A DNA stretch of 64,000 bases from Kribbella flavida DSM 17836 (GTDB lineage Bacteria; Actinomycetota; Actinomycetes; Propionibacteriales; Kribbellaceae): assembly GCF_000024345.1 (NCBI RefSeq), contig NC_013729.1, positions 5,952,001 to 6,016,000 on the forward strand, written 5' to 3'. A program made the position numbers and the translations under genes. Under the pieces are notes generated by a model that made no database searches, was not told where the DNA came from, and was given only the letters and a program-made list of their open reading frames with translations. Of this stretch, positions 9,074 through 17,566 are shown piece by piece. How positions within the stretch are numbered: position 1 is the stretch's first letter; every line of letters starts with the position of its first letter.

Positions 9074-9589
9074 TCAGCTGCCCCTGAGTTCCCGGTACTG
9101 CCCCGTGTAGTAGATCAGCGCCGCGGGGTCATCGGTCTCGCCGGTGCCCAGACTGAGCACCTCGCCGACCACGATCGTGTGGTCGCCGCCGTCGTAGGTG
9201 GCCCAGGTCCGGCACTCCAGCCAGGACAGCGCCCCGGCGATCACCGGGCAGCCGGTCTTCGGCCCGGCGACCGTCGGCACCCCGTCGAACTGGCTGTACA
9301 GGTGCCGGCCCGACCGGGCGAAGCGGTCCGCGATCGCGCGGTCGCCCGCGGCGAGCACCGAGACCGCCCAGTACCCGCACTCGAGCACGGCGTCGTGCAT
9401 CCGCACCCCTTTGTCCACGCAGACCAGGACGAGCGGCGGATCGAGGGACACCGAGGTGAACGCGTTGGCGGTCATCGCGTGCGCGACGCCGGCCTGCGAC
9501 GTACTCATGATCGTGATGCCGGACGCGAACCGCCCCATGGCCGCACGAAAGTCCCCCGGCGCCACGCTGCCACTGGGATCCGGGGTCAC
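9074..9589 (-). CDS. Flavin reductase-like FMN-binding protein
   Basis: A 171-residue split-barrel flavoprotein. It shows FRAAMGRFASGITIMST, the flavin-contacting AMTANAFTSVSLDPPLVLVCVDKG and the C-terminal GDHTIVVGEVLSL. Family members reduce FMN/FAD with NAD(P)H for a partner monooxygenase. No monooxygenase gene is adjacent, so the partner is unknown. The GTG at 9589 is preceded by TAGGCT with six bases between, indicating a leaderless transcript. Confidence 0.88.
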   Translation of the reverse strand: MTPDPSGSVAPGDFRAAMGRFASGITIMSTSQAGVAHAMTANAFTSVSLDPPLVLVCVDKGVRMHDAVLECGYWAVSVLAAGDRAIADRFARSGRHLYSQFDGVPTVAGPKTGCPVIAGALSWLECRTWATYDGGDHTIVVGEVLSLGTGETDDPAALIYYTGQYRELRGS

Positions 9590-9623
9590 TCCAGCAGCCT
9601 AGGTGCCGCTGATGGTTGACGCC

Positions 9624-12008
9624 TCAACTCACCGTGTGGGACCCGTCACGCCGTTCCAGCGAGGCGAGCAGCCGTTCCGCCTCCTCGGTGCCCGGCGCCA
9701 GGTGCGAGCGGTAGAGCGCCGCCGCCTTCTCCCACTCGGTCCGGGCCTCGTCCGGCCGGCCGAGGGCGACCAGCGTCTTGCCGCGGCGCATCCGGACGCT
9801 CGCCTCGCGGTCCCACAGCTCTTCGTCGATCGCCAGCCGCAGAGCCTCGTCCTGCCGCTCGAGCGCCTCAGCGGCCCGTCCTGTCTCGGTCAGTACCGCG
9901 CTCAGGTCGTCCAGGGCCTCGGCGACTCCGTTCGGCCGCTCGGCGACCTGGAACAGCTTCAGGCTGGCGGTCAGGCTGGCTTCGGCTTGTTCGTAGCGCC
10001 GGGCCGTGAGGTAGGACTCCCCGATCGACAGGCGACGCATGGCAGCGTGTGACGGCGGTACGTCGGGCAGCCGGTCCAGCTGCCGTACGGCCAGGTCGAA
10101 CTCCGCGTCCTGCATGGCGAGGTCGCCCGCCCGGCCGGCGATCATGCCGAGCAGCAGGTGGCACCAGGACTCCATCTGTTCGTCCGCCAGCTCCACCGTC
10201 AGCACCTGTGCCTCGCGAGCCAGGGACTCGGCCGCCTCCAGCTCACCGGTCTGCTCGAGCGCGTGGGACAGCTGGATCAGGCACTGGGTCTCGAAGCGCC
10301 GGTCGCCGAGTCGGCGGACCAACCCGAGCGCCCGGGTCAGCTGAGCGTGCCCCGCCGTGAAGTCGCCCAACTCGTTCAGCGCCAGCCCGAGATCGTAGGT
10401 CACCATCGCCGCGCCCAGCGGATCCTCGTGCTCGTCGACCACGTCCACCGCGACCAGGTTCACATCCCGCCACTCGCTCCACCGTTTGCGGTGGAGGCCG
10501 AACTCGTCGAACCCCACCGCGGCCCGGATCACCCGACGACGCTCGGCTGCCGTCCCGGCCGCCGCGGCCCGGATGGTCCGGACCAGACCGGAGCGCTCAC
10601 TGTCGAGGAGGTCGACGGCCTGCTGGAACTCGAGGTCCGCCGCGGCCGTCCACCAGCTCGGGTCCCGCCAACCCTCGGTCATGACGCTGGCGTGTCCGTC
10701 GGCCGTGGACACGCGCCACAGCAAGGCGACGTACTGGTCGAGCACGCGCAGGCGGACCGACTCGGCACCGTCGCGCGTCACCTGCTCGCGGCCGAAGGTA
10801 CGCACCAGGTCGTGCAGCCGGTACCGCTGCGGGCCGGGCGTCTCCAGCAAGCTGACGTCGACCAGGTGCTCCAGCGCCGCCTCTGCCTCACCGATCGGCT
10901 GGTTCAGTGCCGCTGCGGCGATGCGCAGGGCGAACTCGTCGCTCTCGATCTGCGAAATCAGCGGCAATGCCGCCGCGGCGGAGCGCTGCAGCGGGCGGTC
11001 GGCCGCGGCCAGCGCGTCGACCGACAACCGGATGGCGGCCCGTACTCCGGTGTCTTCCGCGGTGAGCAGCTCCAGCTTGCGCTGCTCGTCGGCAAGCCCG
11101 TCGGCCAGCTCTGCCAGACTCTGGCCGGGCCGTCCGGCCAGACGCCCACCAGCGATTCGCAGGGCCAGCGGCAACAGACCACAGAGTCGAGCGACCGTGC
11201 CCGCGAGTGCGAGGTCCTCGTCGACCTGATCCACTCCGACCTCGCGCAGCAGGTCGATCGCCTCGGCCTCGTCGAACAGGTCGAGCGGCAGGTGACGCGC
11301 GCCGGCGAGGCCGAGCAACCACGACCTGCTGGTGATCAGCACTGCCGAGCCGGGCGCACCGGGGAGCAGCGGTTCGACCTGCTCGGCGCTCGCGGCGTCG
11401 TCCAGGACGATCAGCATCCGTCGCCCGGCCAAACCGGAGCGGAACCTCGCCGCGGCGACCGCGACGTCACCAGGAATGCTGTCGCCGGCGGCGCCCAGCT
11501 CCTGCAGCAGCTGGACCAGCGCCTCGATCGCGGTGGTGGGCGCACTGCCCGCGTGCCCGCGCAGGTTCACGAACAGGGTCCCGTCCGGGAAGGCGTCCGC
11601 GACGAGGTGCGCGGCCCGCAGCGCGACGGCCGTCTTGCCGATACCGCCCATTCCGGCGACGACGACCGGTGGCGCCGCGGCCTGCTGGGACGACTCGGTG
11701 AGCACGGCCGTCAGCTCCGCCAGCACGCTCTGCCGGCCGATGAGGTCGTCGGGCCCGGCCGGCAACCGTCGGTTGCCGGCCGGTGGGCGTGCTGCGGTCG
11801 TCCGCAGCTGTTCCAGCTCCTCGGGCGTGATGGCCAGCGCGGCCGCCAGCAGCTCCAGCGTGGTCGGCCGCGGATGGCGCCGCCGGCCGTTCTCCAGCGA
11901 ACGGACCGCCTCGACGCTGACGCCGGCGCGCTCGGCCAGCGCTTCACGGGTCAGCTGCGCACGGCGGCGGAACTCGCGCAGCAACTCGCCGAGTGATGAA
12001 GTGGTCAC
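9624..12008 (-). CDS. XRE-NB-ARC-TPR regulatory ATPase (SARP/STAND-like), copy 1
   Basis: A 794-residue STAND-class regulator. Residues 1-70 are an XRE helix-turn-helix (LTREALAERAGVSVEAVRSLENG). Residues 90-350 are an NB-ARC ATPase with Walker A GMGGIGKTAVALRAAH, Walker B RMLIVLDDAA and a GSAVLITSRSW sensor motif. The remainder is TPR-rich (GDLAMQDAEFDLAVRQLDRL...). Such proteins act as signal-dependent transcriptional switches; the signal and targets are unknown. The GTG start has a perfect TATGAT six bases upstream. A paralogue of the same architecture lies 1.5 kb to the right, pointing the other way. Confidence 0.88.
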   Translation of the reverse strand: MTTSSLGELLREFRRRAQLTREALAERAGVSVEAVRSLENGRRRHPRPTTLELLAAALAITPEELEQLRTTAARPPAGNRRLPAGPDDLIGRQSVLAELTAVLTESSQQAAAPPVVVAGMGGIGKTAVALRAAHLVADAFPDGTLFVNLRGHAGSAPTTAIEALVQLLQELGAAGDSIPGDVAVAAARFRSGLAGRRMLIVLDDAASAEQVEPLLPGAPGSAVLITSRSWLLGLAGARHLPLDLFDEAEAIDLLREVGVDQVDEDLALAGTVARLCGLLPLALRIAGGRLAGRPGQSLAELADGLADEQRKLELLTAEDTGVRAAIRLSVDALAAADRPLQRSAAAALPLISQIESDEFALRIAAAALNQPIGEAEAALEHLVDVSLLETPGPQRYRLHDLVRTFGREQVTRDGAESVRLRVLDQYVALLWRVSTADGHASVMTEGWRDPSWWTAAADLEFQQAVDLLDSERSGLVRTIRAAAAGTAAERRRVIRAAVGFDEFGLHRKRWSEWRDVNLVAVDVVDEHEDPLGAAMVTYDLGLALNELGDFTAGHAQLTRALGLVRRLGDRRFETQCLIQLSHALEQTGELEAAESLAREAQVLTVELADEQMESWCHLLLGMIAGRAGDLAMQDAEFDLAVRQLDRLPDVPPSHAAMRRLSIGESYLTARRYEQAEASLTASLKLFQVAERPNGVAEALDDLSAVLTETGRAAEALERQDEALRLAIDEELWDREASVRMRRGKTLVALGRPDEARTEWEKAAALYRSHLAPGTEEAERLLASLERRDGSHTVS

Positions 12009-12048
12009 GCGCTGATCATACGAACCGGCGGCCCGGTCCGGCGCCGGC

Positions 12049-12960
12049 TCAGAGACCGGCGAACAGGTCGTGCTCGAGACCGTCGGAGCCGGGCGCCGCG
12101 GTGCCCTTGACCAGGCGGTAGAACTCGTCGCCGAAGATCTCGTTGCCGTCGTTGTTGGACAGGGCGAAGAACGGGCCGTCGACGGTGATCTGGGTGGCGT
12201 GCGCCTTCATCGCGTTCATCTTGCGGTCGAGGTAGCCGTCGGCCGGGATCACGCAGTCGATGAAGCGGTCGGGAGTGATCATCGGGCCGAGCGGGCCGTC
12301 GGGGTCCATGCCCTCGAAGGTGGTGTGGTCGCCGGACTCGCGCAGCCGGCGCAGGCTGGAGCGCATCGCCGTCTCCGAGATCGCGGTCCAGTAGATCTTC
12401 GGGATGTCCCAGGCCGGGCCCAGGTCCTCGCGGTACGAGCGGGCCGCGGCCAGCGCGGCGGCGTACGTGGCGACCCGGTGGGCCTGCACGTGGTCGGGGT
12501 GACCGTAGTTGCCGAACTCGTCGTAGGTGACCAGGACCTGCGGGCGGACCTCGCGGATGACCGTGACCAGGTCGTTCGCCGCGGTCACCAGGTCGGCCTG
12601 CCAGAAGCTGTCCGGCCGGGTGTCGGGCGGGACGGCGGCGTTGCCCTGCTCGTCGTAGATCATGCCGGTGTCGCGGTACCGGCCGGGGCCGCCGAGGAAG
12701 CGGTGGTCGGTGACGCCCAGCTCGTCCATGGCGGCGGCCAGCTCGCCGATCCGGTGCCGGCCCAGCTGGTCGCTCTGGTCGGCGGCCAGGTGCGCCAGCT
12801 CCGGCACCAGCACCTCCCCCTCCTCCCCGAGGGTGCAGGTGACCAGGGTGACGTGCGCGCCCTCGGCCACGTACCGGGCCATCGTCGCGCCGTTGTTGAT
12901 CGTCTCGTCGTCGGGATGCGCGTGCACCAGCAGCAGCCGGCGGTCAGGGAGCTCGCTCAT
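12049..12960 (-). CDS. mshB: N-acetyl-1-D-myo-inosityl-2-amino-2-deoxy-alpha-D-glucopyranoside deacetylase (MshB)
   Basis: A 303-residue PIG-L-type zinc deacetylase for the second step of mycothiol biosynthesis, removing acetyl from GlcNAc-Ins in the cytosol. The zinc/catalytic motif AHPDDE is at residues 14-19 and the second His pair is in [13 protein letters not shown]. The [17 protein letters not shown] and [17 protein letters not shown] segments are typical of MshB and help distinguish it from the conjugate amidase Mca. TAGGCT with six bases to the ATG suggests a leaderless mRNA. It shows the host is a mycothiol-producing actinobacterium. Confidence 0.92.
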   Translation of the reverse strand: MSELPDRRLLLVHAHPDDETINNGATMARYVAEGAHVTLVTCTLGEEGEVLVPELAHLAADQSDQLGRHRIGELAAAMDELGVTDHRFLGGPGRYRDTGMIYDEQGNAAVPPDTRPDSFWQADLVTAANDLVTVIREVRPQVLVTYDEFGNYGHPDHVQAHRVATYAAALAAARSYREDLGPAWDIPKIYWTAISETAMRSSLRRLRESGDHTTFEGMDPDGPLGPMITPDRFIDCVIPADGYLDRKMNAMKAHATQITVDGPFFALSNNDGNEIFGDEFYRLVKGTAAPGSDGLEHDLFAGL

Positions 12961-13060
12961 GCGGTCAGCCTACGTCGGGGTCCGGACAGTTCCCGGAGCC
13001 GTCGTACGCCGCGGCCGGGGCACCCCACCGGATCCGGCCGGGCGCACCGGCGGCCGGAGC

Positions 13061-13357
13061 TCAGCCGAACCGGCGTACCAGCAGGCAGCCCGCCTGGAAG
13101 CGGGAGCGGGCGCCGAGGCCCGCGATCAGGGCGCTGATCTCGGACCGCACGGTCCGCAGCGACAGCCCCAGCTGCCGGGCGATGGCGGCGTCCTTGGCGC
13201 CGGTGGCCATCAGCCGGCCGATCATCACCTGCCGGTTGGTGAGCTCCTTCGCGGCGACGGGCGTCTGCCGGCGCGAGCCCAGCTCGTACACCTCACAGAC
13301 GACCTCGGGCGCGAAGTCCTCCAGCCGCACGACCGGGACTGCCTGGTAAACCGACAT
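13061..13357 (-). CDS. Stand-alone LuxR-type helix-turn-helix regulator
   Basis: A 98-residue protein that is little more than a DNA-binding domain: LTNRQVMIGRLMATGAKDAAIARQLGLSLRTVRSEISALIAGLGARSRFQAG matches the four-helix GerE/LuxR HTH. The first 40 residues (MSVYQAVPVVRLEDF...) are not recognised. The ATG at 13357 is preferred because GGAGGAG lies six bases upstream; another ATG two codons earlier abuts that ribosome-binding site. Its position between mshB and the second NB-ARC gene, divergent from the latter, hints at a shared regulatory region. Confidence 0.78.
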   Translation of the reverse strand: MSVYQAVPVVRLEDFAPEVVCEVYELGSRRQTPVAAKELTNRQVMIGRLMATGAKDAAIARQLGLSLRTVRSEISALIAGLGARSRFQAGCLLVRRFG

Positions 13358-13478
13358 CCGCATCTCCTCCCCCAGTTTGCTTCAGCGCGGCTCATTCTTC
13401 TGGCGGTCCAGACCGGTCACCAGGTACAACCCATACAGTTCACCCATACAAAGTGGCGATCGTGAGGGGTGACCGGAC

Positions 13479-15842
13479 GTGGAGTCGCAGTTCGCGGCCC
13501 TGCTGCGCCGGCACCGGACGGCGGCCCGCCTCACCCAGGACGAGCTGTCGGCCGTGTCCGGCATCAGCGTGCAGGCCATCAGCACCCTCGAGCGGGGCAC
13601 GCGCAGGTATCCGCAGCCGGCTACGGTGGCCGCGCTGGCGGATGCGCTCAAGCTGACGGGCGACCAGCGAGCCGCCCTGAGCGCTGCCGCGTCGCGCCGG
13701 GGCAAGACGGACCGGCCTGCACCGCCCGAGCCGTCCAGCGCGGTCTCTCCGCGGCAGTTGCCGTTCGCCAGCGGTGATTTCACCGGCCGCGTCCAGGAGC
13801 TGGCCGAGCTGAGCCGCTACCTGATCGACAGCCCGGCCGTCAGCGTCACTGCCATCACCGGCATGGGCGGTATCGGCAAGACAACGCTGGCCATCCACGT
13901 CGCGCACGAGGTCGCGGAGCACTTCCCGGACGGCCAGCTCTACCTGGATCTGCGCGGCTTCGGTCTGGGCCCGCCGCTGGAGCCGCTGGAAGCCCTCACC
14001 TACTTGCTGGAGGACCTGGGCGAGGTCCCGCCGGCCGACCTGCCCACTGCCGCGTCCAGGTTCCGTACTGCGCTCGCCGAGCGCCGGCTGGTGCTTCTGC
14101 TCGACAACGCGGCCGACCACGAGCAGGTGCGCCAACTGCTTCCCGGAGCCGGCGGCTGCGCCGTCGTCGTGACGAGCCGCCGCAGCATGGCGGGTCTCGG
14201 CTGCCGCCAGTACCACCTGGGCGAGCCGCCGTTGCACGAGTCCATCGAGATGCTGCGCCGCATCTCCGGCCGGGCCGACGCACCGGAGGACGAATGCGCC
14301 GAGGTGGTCCGGCAGTGCGGCGGCCTGCCGCTGGCGATCCGGATGGCGGGTGCCCGGCTCGCGTCGAGACCGTCCTGGCCGGTCGCGCACCTTGCCGATC
14401 GACTGGCCGACGGCCGGCGCCGGCTGGACGAACTGCAGCTCGACGACTCCGGCGTCCGGGCGACGCTGGTGCTGTCGATCGAGCAGCTGGCCGGCAGCGA
14501 CGACCCGATCGACGTCCAGGCCGTTTCCATGTTCGCCCTGCTCGGTCTGGCCGAGAGTCCGGACCTGACGGCCGAGCTGGCGGCGGCGCTCTCGGACAGC
14601 CCCGAGCCGGAGGCGGAGACCGTGCTGGAGCGGCTGGTGGACGTTCACCTGCTCACCACGCCGACTCCAGGGCGCTACCGGTTGCACGACCTGGTCCGAG
14701 TGGCCGCGCGGGAGTTCGCCGAGCAGACCCTGTCCGCGGAGGATCGGCTGGCTGCGACCACCCAGTGGATCACGCGGGTCCGCGCTGTCGTCTGGCGAGC
14801 CAGCGAGTACGCCGGCCATGGCGTCACCCGGACCAACTGGTTGGACGAGGAGTGGCTCAAGGGCGCCGACGACCTCCCCACCCAGGACGACGTACTCGGC
14901 TGGCTGGATACCGAGCGGAGCGGGCTGGTGCCGACGATCCAGCGCGCCACCATCGATCAGCCGGCGCTCGCCGTACAGGTGGCCGTCGGGCTCAACGCGT
15001 ACTACGCGTTGCGGCGGGCCTGGCTTGATTGGCTCCAGGTCAACGAGGCAGTACTGCGGTTGGTGAAGGGCGGACCGGACCGGATCGCCGAAGGCCTTGT
15101 TCTGCACGACCTCGGGGCAGCGCATGCCGAGCTGGACCAGTACCAGGAGGCAGTGGGTCCGCTGCGCCAAGCAGTGGACGCGGCGGACAAGTCAGGCGAC
15201 GGCAACCTCCAGGCACTCTGTCTGAGCAGCCTCAGTCACGTCCTGGAACGTACCGGGCGCACCGCCGACGGCATCCCGTACGCCGAACGCGCGCGCGAGA
15301 TCGGTCTGCGTCTGGGCATCCCGCCCCGCGCGGCCTGGGCCTGCCTGGCCCTCGGCATGCTCTACCTGAAGACCGGCGCCGCCGATGCCGCCCGCCGGCA
15401 CTTCGACGAGGCCCTGGGCCTGCTGGTCGAGCCGGGCCTGGAGCGCTACCGCGGGATGATCGCGCAGAACATCGGAGTGTCCTACCGCGAGGACGACCAG
15501 TACGAGCTGGCCGGTGCGAGCTTGCGCCAGAGTCTGGAGCTGTACCGACAGGCCGGAGCCGCCATCCAACAGGCAGAAGTGCTGAACGAGCTCGGCAAGC
15601 TCTGCCTCGCGCAGGGCCGGCTCGACGAGGCCGTTACCCACCAGAGCGAAGGTCTGGCCATCGCCGGTCAGTACGGCGACTGGCTGTGCGAGGCCGACAT
15701 CCGCAAGACCCTCGGCGAGGTCCGCCTGCTGCAAGGCCGGCTGCCCGAGGCCCGCCGCGAGTGGCGCATCGCCCTGTCCATCCGGGAACAGCACAACGCG
15801 CACGGCACCGCAGAACTGCGCGACCTGCTCAACCTTCCCTAG
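13479..15842 (+). CDS. XRE-NB-ARC-TPR regulatory ATPase, copy 2
   Basis: A 787-residue paralogue of the leftward regulator at 9.6-12 kb. It has an N-terminal XRE HTH (LTQDELSAVSGISVQAISTLERG), an NB-ARC domain with Walker A GMGGIGKTTLAIHVAHE, Walker B RLVLLLDNAAD and GCAVVVTSRR, a winged-helix stretch (RYRLHDLVRVAAREFAEQ) and C-terminal TPRs (QEAVGPLRQAVDAADKSGD, QALCLSSLSHVLERTGRTADG). GTG start with GAGGGGT eight bases upstream. Two direct repeats CCCATACA (13430 and 13443) in the upstream region could bind this protein or the divergent LuxR-type one. It overlaps the converging NUDIX gene by 14 bp. Confidence 0.88.
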   Translation: MESQFAALLRRHRTAARLTQDELSAVSGISVQAISTLERGTRRYPQPATVAALADALKLTGDQRAALSAAASRRGKTDRPAPPEPSSAVSPRQLPFASGDFTGRVQELAELSRYLIDSPAVSVTAITGMGGIGKTTLAIHVAHEVAEHFPDGQLYLDLRGFGLGPPLEPLEALTYLLEDLGEVPPADLPTAASRFRTALAERRLVLLLDNAADHEQVRQLLPGAGGCAVVVTSRRSMAGLGCRQYHLGEPPLHESIEMLRRISGRADAPEDECAEVVRQCGGLPLAIRMAGARLASRPSWPVAHLADRLADGRRRLDELQLDDSGVRATLVLSIEQLAGSDDPIDVQAVSMFALLGLAESPDLTAELAAALSDSPEPEAETVLERLVDVHLLTTPTPGRYRLHDLVRVAAREFAEQTLSAEDRLAATTQWITRVRAVVWRASEYAGHGVTRTNWLDEEWLKGADDLPTQDDVLGWLDTERSGLVPTIQRATIDQPALAVQVAVGLNAYYALRRAWLDWLQVNEAVLRLVKGGPDRIAEGLVLHDLGAAHAELDQYQEAVGPLRQAVDAADKSGDGNLQALCLSSLSHVLERTGRTADGIPYAERAREIGLRLGIPPRAAWACLALGMLYLKTGAADAARRHFDEALGLLVEPGLERYRGMIAQNIGVSYREDDQYELAGASLRQSLELYRQAGAAIQQAEVLNELGKLCLAQGRLDEAVTHQSEGLAIAGQYGDWLCEADIRKTLGEVRLLQGRLPEARREWRIALSIREQHNAHGTAELRDLLNLP

Positions 15843-16227
15843 GACCCGTCAACGCGGCGCGCAGCTCGGCCAGGAACGGCACGTCGGCGGGCAACCACCG
15901 CAGCGTGTGCAGGTCGGCCACCGGCACCCACCGGATCTCGCTGTGCTCCCGGACCACCGGCGCCACCGCGTCGTCGACCAGGTCGGCCAGGTAGACCCGC
16001 AGGACGTACTTGTCCCCGATGGGCTCCTCGTGCCCCAGCGACGCGCCGACCCGGATCCGCAGTCCGAGCTCCTCCTCGATCTCCCGCGCGGCCGCGACCT
16101 CGTCGCTCTCACCCGGCTCGACCTTGCCGCCGGGAAACTCCCAGCCGCCGTCCACCCCGGCACGCAGCGCCGCCAGCACCTGTCCGCGCCGTACGATCGC
16201 GACGCCGACGACGACCTGTCTGTCCAT
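15829..16227 (-). CDS. NUDIX hydrolase (MutT-like)
   Basis: A 132-residue NUDIX protein with the signature GGKVEPGESDEVAAAREIEEELGL (a complete Nudix box with Mg-binding REIEEE) and the MutT/CTP-pyrophosphohydrolase-like opening MDRQVVVGVAIVRRGQVLAALR. Probable nucleotide-pool cleaning, removing oxidised dNTPs such as 8-oxo-dGTP; the exact substrate is inferred. The ATG at 16227 is preceded by CAGAGT six bases upstream. Longer in-frame extensions lack a plausible start context. Confidence 0.85.
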   Translation of the reverse strand: MDRQVVVGVAIVRRGQVLAALRAGVDGGWEFPGGKVEPGESDEVAAAREIEEELGLRIRVGASLGHEEPIGDKYVLRVYLADLVDDAVAPVVREHSEIRWVPVADLHTLRWLPADVPFLAELRAALTGPREG

Positions 16228-16438
16228 GCGAGGACTCTGCCAGAACCGCCACCGTCCGCACGCACCGGGAAACCCGTGGTGGCGAAGGCGGGAACTGCCC
16301 AATACTCCACCCGGGCGCGGTCGGCAACTGAGGGCGCCCTAACTAGAAACACGCCGTACCGAGAGGTCTTCCGTTGTGCGCCGCGCGAAGGCAAAGTGTG
16401 CCCATACTTACGGCGACAAAACCATTACTGGAGTCGGT

Positions 16439-16732
16439 ATGGGCGACGGCAGCAGCAGTGTGACGGCCGTGCAACGCGCTCTCGAGGCGTTGCACGCAAG
16501 CGTCGGCAAGCTCAGCCAGGAGTACGGTGACACCCTCGGCATTCGCCGGTTGGTGTCCGACGTGGCCCGGTTGAGCGACGACCTGGCCGAGCTCGGCCCG
16601 CCCGACCCACGGCACAGACCCGGACCCGTTCCGGAGGAACTCGAGGAGATTCCCGACGTGGAGTATGACGCGTCCATGTGGACAGGCGCGGAGCACGAAG
16701 GCTTCGGAGCACCGGACCGGCGCGCCCCCTGA
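16439..16732 (+). CDS. Small acidic protein encoded first in the sdh operon
   Basis: A 97-residue protein of unknown function: MGDGSSSVTAVQRALEALHASVGKLSQEYGDTLGIRRLVSDVARLSDDLAELG, predicted largely helical, followed by a proline- and acid-rich tail (PVPEELEEIPDVEYD). GGAG six bases before the ATG sets the start. Its TGA overlaps the ATG of the Sdh membrane subunit (TGATG), so it is translationally coupled to respiration genes. It may be an assembly or regulatory partner of the complex, but this is only context. An upstream in-frame extension of 21 codons lacks support. Confidence 0.6.
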   Translation: MGDGSSSVTAVQRALEALHASVGKLSQEYGDTLGIRRLVSDVARLSDDLAELGPPDPRHRPGPVPEELEEIPDVEYDASMWTGAEHEGFGAPDRRAP

Positions 16733-17532
16733 TGGCACTTGGTATTCAGAGTCCCGGTCGTGCGTCGATCGGGCAGAAGACGCTGCGAACCGACCGCTGG
16801 TGGCTCGCGCCGCTGCGGATCGGCGTGATCCTGGCCTTTTTCGTCGTCTACGCGACGGTCCGGATCTTCATGAACAAGTGGTACTGGGTCGATCAGTACG
16901 AGTACCTCACCCCGCTGTACTCGCCGTGTGTCAGCGAGTCCTGCGTGCCGGGCTCCAGCCACCTGGGCACCTGGTTCCCCAAGTTCCCGGTGTTCCTGCC
17001 GCTCAGCATCATCACCTTCGCGGTGCTGGCCGGCTTCCGCGGCACCTGCTACTACTACCGCAAGGCCGGCTACCGCTCGCTGTTCTTCTCCCCGGCGGCC
17101 TGCGCCGTCCCGGAGCCGCACAAGAGCTACACCGGCGAGCGCAAGTTCCCGCTGGTCGCGCTGAACCTGCACCGGTACTTCTTCTACGGCGCGCTGGTCT
17201 TCGGCGTGCTCAACGTGTACGACGGCGTGCTGGCCTTCCACGGCAAGGACGGTGGCTTCGGCATCGGCCTGGGCACCCTGATCATCTGGGTCAATCTGGT
17301 CTTCCTGTGGCTGTACACGTTGTCGTGCCACGCCTGCCGGCACATCGTCGGCGGCCGGCTGAAGAACTTCTCCAAGCACCCGCTGCGCTACCGGTACTGG
17401 ACCTTCGTGTCGAAACTGAACCCCAAGCACGGCACGTTCGCGATGATCTCGCTGTTCACCGTGATCCTCACCGACTTCTACATCATGGCGTTGTCGGCCG
17501 GCTGGTTCTCCGACCTGCGCCTGTTCAACTGA
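16732..17532 (+). CDS. sdhC: Succinate dehydrogenase (Sdh1-type) membrane anchor/cytochrome b subunit
   Basis: A 266-residue integral membrane protein resembling the mycobacterial Sdh1 anchor (Rv0249c type). It has five hydrophobic helices, among them LRIGVILAFFVVYATVRIF, FPVFLPLSIITFAVLAGF, LHRYFFYGALVFGVLNVYDG and TLIIWVNLVFLWLYTLSCH, with histidines in RYFFYG/CHACRH positions suited to haem ligation. It anchors the flavoprotein and iron-sulfur subunits and passes electrons to menaquinone. Start overlaps the upstream small gene; sdhA follows after 34 bp. Confidence 0.85.
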   Translation: MALGIQSPGRASIGQKTLRTDRWWLAPLRIGVILAFFVVYATVRIFMNKWYWVDQYEYLTPLYSPCVSESCVPGSSHLGTWFPKFPVFLPLSIITFAVLAGFRGTCYYYRKAGYRSLFFSPAACAVPEPHKSYTGERKFPLVALNLHRYFFYGALVFGVLNVYDGVLAFHGKDGGFGIGLGTLIIWVNLVFLWLYTLSCHACRHIVGGRLKNFSKHPLRYRYWTFVSKLNPKHGTFAMISLFTVILTDFYIMALSAGWFSDLRLFN

Positions 17533-17566
17533 CGCAGCATCAACTGATTCGGGACTCTGCAGACTT

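Noticed and set aside
7012-9087. Long open frame (about 690 codons) on the plus strand opposite the VanW gene
   Set aside because: It is antisense to a clear VanW-family gene and its translation is low-complexity Arg/Gly/Asp-rich text typical of GC-rich shadow frames.
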